Of a stretch of DNA of 14,641 nt, positions 13,723-14,641 are shown in pieces. Under the pieces are notes generated by a model, which saw only the letters and a program-made list of their open reading frames with translations, had not been told where the DNA came from and ran no database searches. Numbering within the stretch: the stretch's first letter is position 1; every line of letters begins with the position of its first letter. Made by a program: the position numbers and the translations under genes. Location: positions 1-14,641 of the forward strand of contig CAZKFT010000044.1 in the NCBI GenBank assembly GCA_964552205.1, written 5' to 3'. Source of the DNA: JAIVGZ01 sp964552205 (GTDB lineage Bacteria > Pseudomonadota > Gammaproteobacteria > Natronospirales > JAIVGZ01).

Positions 13723-14641
13723 TTACATGCGCGAGATCTTCTCGCTCTGTGCGGTGAGTTCCGCAATGGCTGCGCTCATGTCCTTGATGCGCCCCTGTTC
13801 TTGGGCGACGACGGCGTCCGGCGCATTCTTGACGAAATTCTCATTGGATAGTTTGGCCTGAGACTTGTCCAGGTCTTTCTGGATTTTGGCAATCTGCTTG
13901 GCGAGCCGCTCGAGTTCGGCATCCTTGTCGATGAGGCCAGCCATGGGAACGAGCAGCTTCATCTGTCCGACCAGCGCGGTGGCGGACTCCGGTGCGTCGT
14001 CGCCCTTTTCAAGGATGGTGATGGTCTCGATACGGGCGAGGAAGGTGAGCCAGCTGCCGAATTCTTCGATGAAGGCTCTGTCCTGCTTACTCGCGTCCTG
14101 CACCAACACCGGCAGCGCCTTGGCCGGTGAGAGGTCCATTTCGCCGCGTATACGACGGATGCCGAGGATGAATGTTTTGACCCACTCGATGGCGGCGACG
14201 GCTTCGGGGTCGCGCTTGGTGTTATCCACTTCCGGGAATCGTGCGCGCATCAGGGTGTCGCCGGACTTCACGCTGAGCTGCCAGATCTCTTCGGTGATGA
14301 AGGGCATGAAGGGATGGAGCAGGCGGAGGAGCTGGTCCAAGACTTCTAGCAAGGTCGTTCTGGTGGCTCGCTGCTGTGCAGCGAGCGCGCGGTCCTCAGG
14401 ACCGCGCCCCCGTTCGGTGGCAGTGAGCGTCGGCTTCGTCAGTTCGAGGTACCAGTCGCAGTATTCGTTCCAGGTGAAGTCGTATAGTGCCTGCGCGGCC
14501 AGGTCGAGGCGGTAGTTGTCCATGGCCTGCCGGTAGCTGGCGATGGTGTCCTGCAGGCGCGACTGGATCCAGCGGTCGGCGGCTGTGTATTGGAGGGGAT
14601 GTGAATCGCGGCCCGTGGGGCCGCTCCCACTTTGAGGGCCG
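13723..14641 (-). CDS. valS: Valyl-tRNA synthetase, C-terminal part (5' end outside window)
   Basis: 305 visible residues; the frame is open to the right edge, so the Met at 14523 is internal. It attaches valine to tRNA-Val in the cytosol. Recognisable ValRS segments: ADRWIQSRLQ, DNYRLDLAAQALYDFTWNEY with CDWYLELTKP (anticodon-binding helical domain), LHPFMPFITEEIWQ, RRIRGEMDLSPAKALP, LLVPMAGLIDKDAELERLAKQI, and the C-terminal coiled-coil arm (about the last 65 residues) that contacts tRNA. Two stretches look foreign: GRGPEDRALAAQQRA after ELTKPTLTATER, encoded by twin hairpins, and the linker before ADRWI, encoded partly by a REP-like palindrome. Both keep the frame. By my recollection of E. 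coli ValS, the first loop is about 10 residues longer than usual. The rest of the protein looks fully functional. Confidence 0.93.
   Translation of the reverse strand, partial: GPQSGSGPTGRDSHPLQYTAADRWIQSRLQDTIASYRQAMDNYRLDLAAQALYDFTWNEYCDWYLELTKPTLTATERGRGPEDRALAAQQRATRTTLLEVLDQLLRLLHPFMPFITEEIWQLSVKSGDTLMRARFPEVDNTKRDPEAVAAIEWVKTFILGIRRIRGEMDLSPAKALPVLVQDASKQDRAFIEEFGSWLTFLARIETITILEKGDDAPESATALVGQMKLLVPMAGLIDKDAELERLAKQIAKIQKDLDKSQAKLSNENFVKNAPDAVVAQEQGRIKDMSAAIAELTAQSEKISRM
14366..14407. repeat. Two perfect back-to-back hairpins in frame inside valS
   Basis: Hairpin A (14366-14386): 9-bp arms GCTCGCTGC and GCAGCGAGC around loop TGT. Hairpin B (14387-14407): arms GCGCGGTCC and GGACCGCGC around loop TCA. 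Both are 21 nt, directly adjacent, with no mismatch. Together they span 42 nt (14 codons' worth), keep the valS frame and contain no stop. They fall in a loop of the anticodon-binding domain where the related E. coli protein is shorter. They look like an inserted palindromic (REP- or RPE-like) element. Confidence 0.75.
14601..14630 (-). repeat. REP-like palindrome in frame inside valS, near the right edge
   Basis: On the minus strand it reads GTGGGAGCGGC, then a GC-rich turn, then GGGCCGCGATTCAC. This resembles the GTGGGAGCGG...CCGCGA repetitive extragenic palindromes common in Pseudomonas and Xanthomonadales. The core is a perfect 7-bp stem (14608-14614 with 14618-14624) with loop GTG. It is translated as part of the valS linker (SGSGPTGRDSHP) just before ADRWI. 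REPs are normally intergenic, so its place within the reading frame is unusual. Confidence 0.6.

Noticed and set aside
13268..14515. Two plus-strand open frames of about 200 codons opposite the cytochrome and valS
   Set aside because: Low-complexity translations with no family features. The opposite strand carries cytochrome c and ValRS with intact motifs.

Overview
The window looks like high-GC Gram-negative chromosome, most likely a gammaproteobacterium. It encodes outer-membrane two-partner secretion (TPS), lipoproteins and a tripartite RND metal pump, and a Pseudomonas/Xanthomonas-type REP palindrome sits at its right edge. The genus cannot be fixed from the sequence. Gene density is near total: the largest intergenic gap is 69 nt, and no rRNA, tRNA, CRISPR array or insertion sequence was recognised.

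Left half, plus strand (1-7066): a four-gene cluster that reads as one transcription unit. It starts inside a giant TPS exoprotein (TpsA), of which only the last 867 residues are visible. These are eight YDG-type repeats of about 85 residues, one MBG-type domain, and a tail with a closely spaced cysteine pair. The partner outer-membrane transporter (TpsB, FhaC/ShlB/HecB family) starts in an ATGA overlap. After 55 nt comes a membrane-anchored TolB/FlgO-like + TPR protein. That protein's stop codon overlaps the TTG start of a trypsin-like serine protease lipoprotein carrying three identical-spacing four-cysteine modules. The layout suggests that a long adhesin is secreted by its partner and perhaps processed at the surface by the lipoprotein protease.

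Right half, minus strand (7055-14641), read right to left: the 3' part of valS (valyl-tRNA synthetase); a membrane-anchored monohaem cytochrome c with a His-rich tail; a small Cys/His-rich exported protein; and then an outer-membrane channel, a membrane-fusion lipoprotein and an RND pump of the Cu(I)/Ag(I) type (cusC-, cusB- and cusA-like). The CusB Met residues and the CusA Met triad that bind Cu(I)/Ag(I) are all present. Spacing is tight throughout (26, 59, 69, overlap, 11 nt), so these genes could form one copper/silver detoxification operon downstream of valS. No cusRS, cueR or cusF gene lies in the window. The two halves meet tail to tail with a 12-nt overlap of the protease and cusA reading frames.

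The most unusual signals are: (1) two perfect 21-nt hairpins lying back to back, in frame, inside a loop of valS, plus a REP-like palindrome in frame about 190 nt further upstream in the same gene; (2) a CusA that keeps the metal-binding Met triad but has replaced two of the three residues of the E. coli proton-relay network; (3) a TPS operon with its own lipoprotein protease, bearing LNR-like cysteine modules; (4) mosaic 510-bp-period sequence sharing within the adhesin repeat array.
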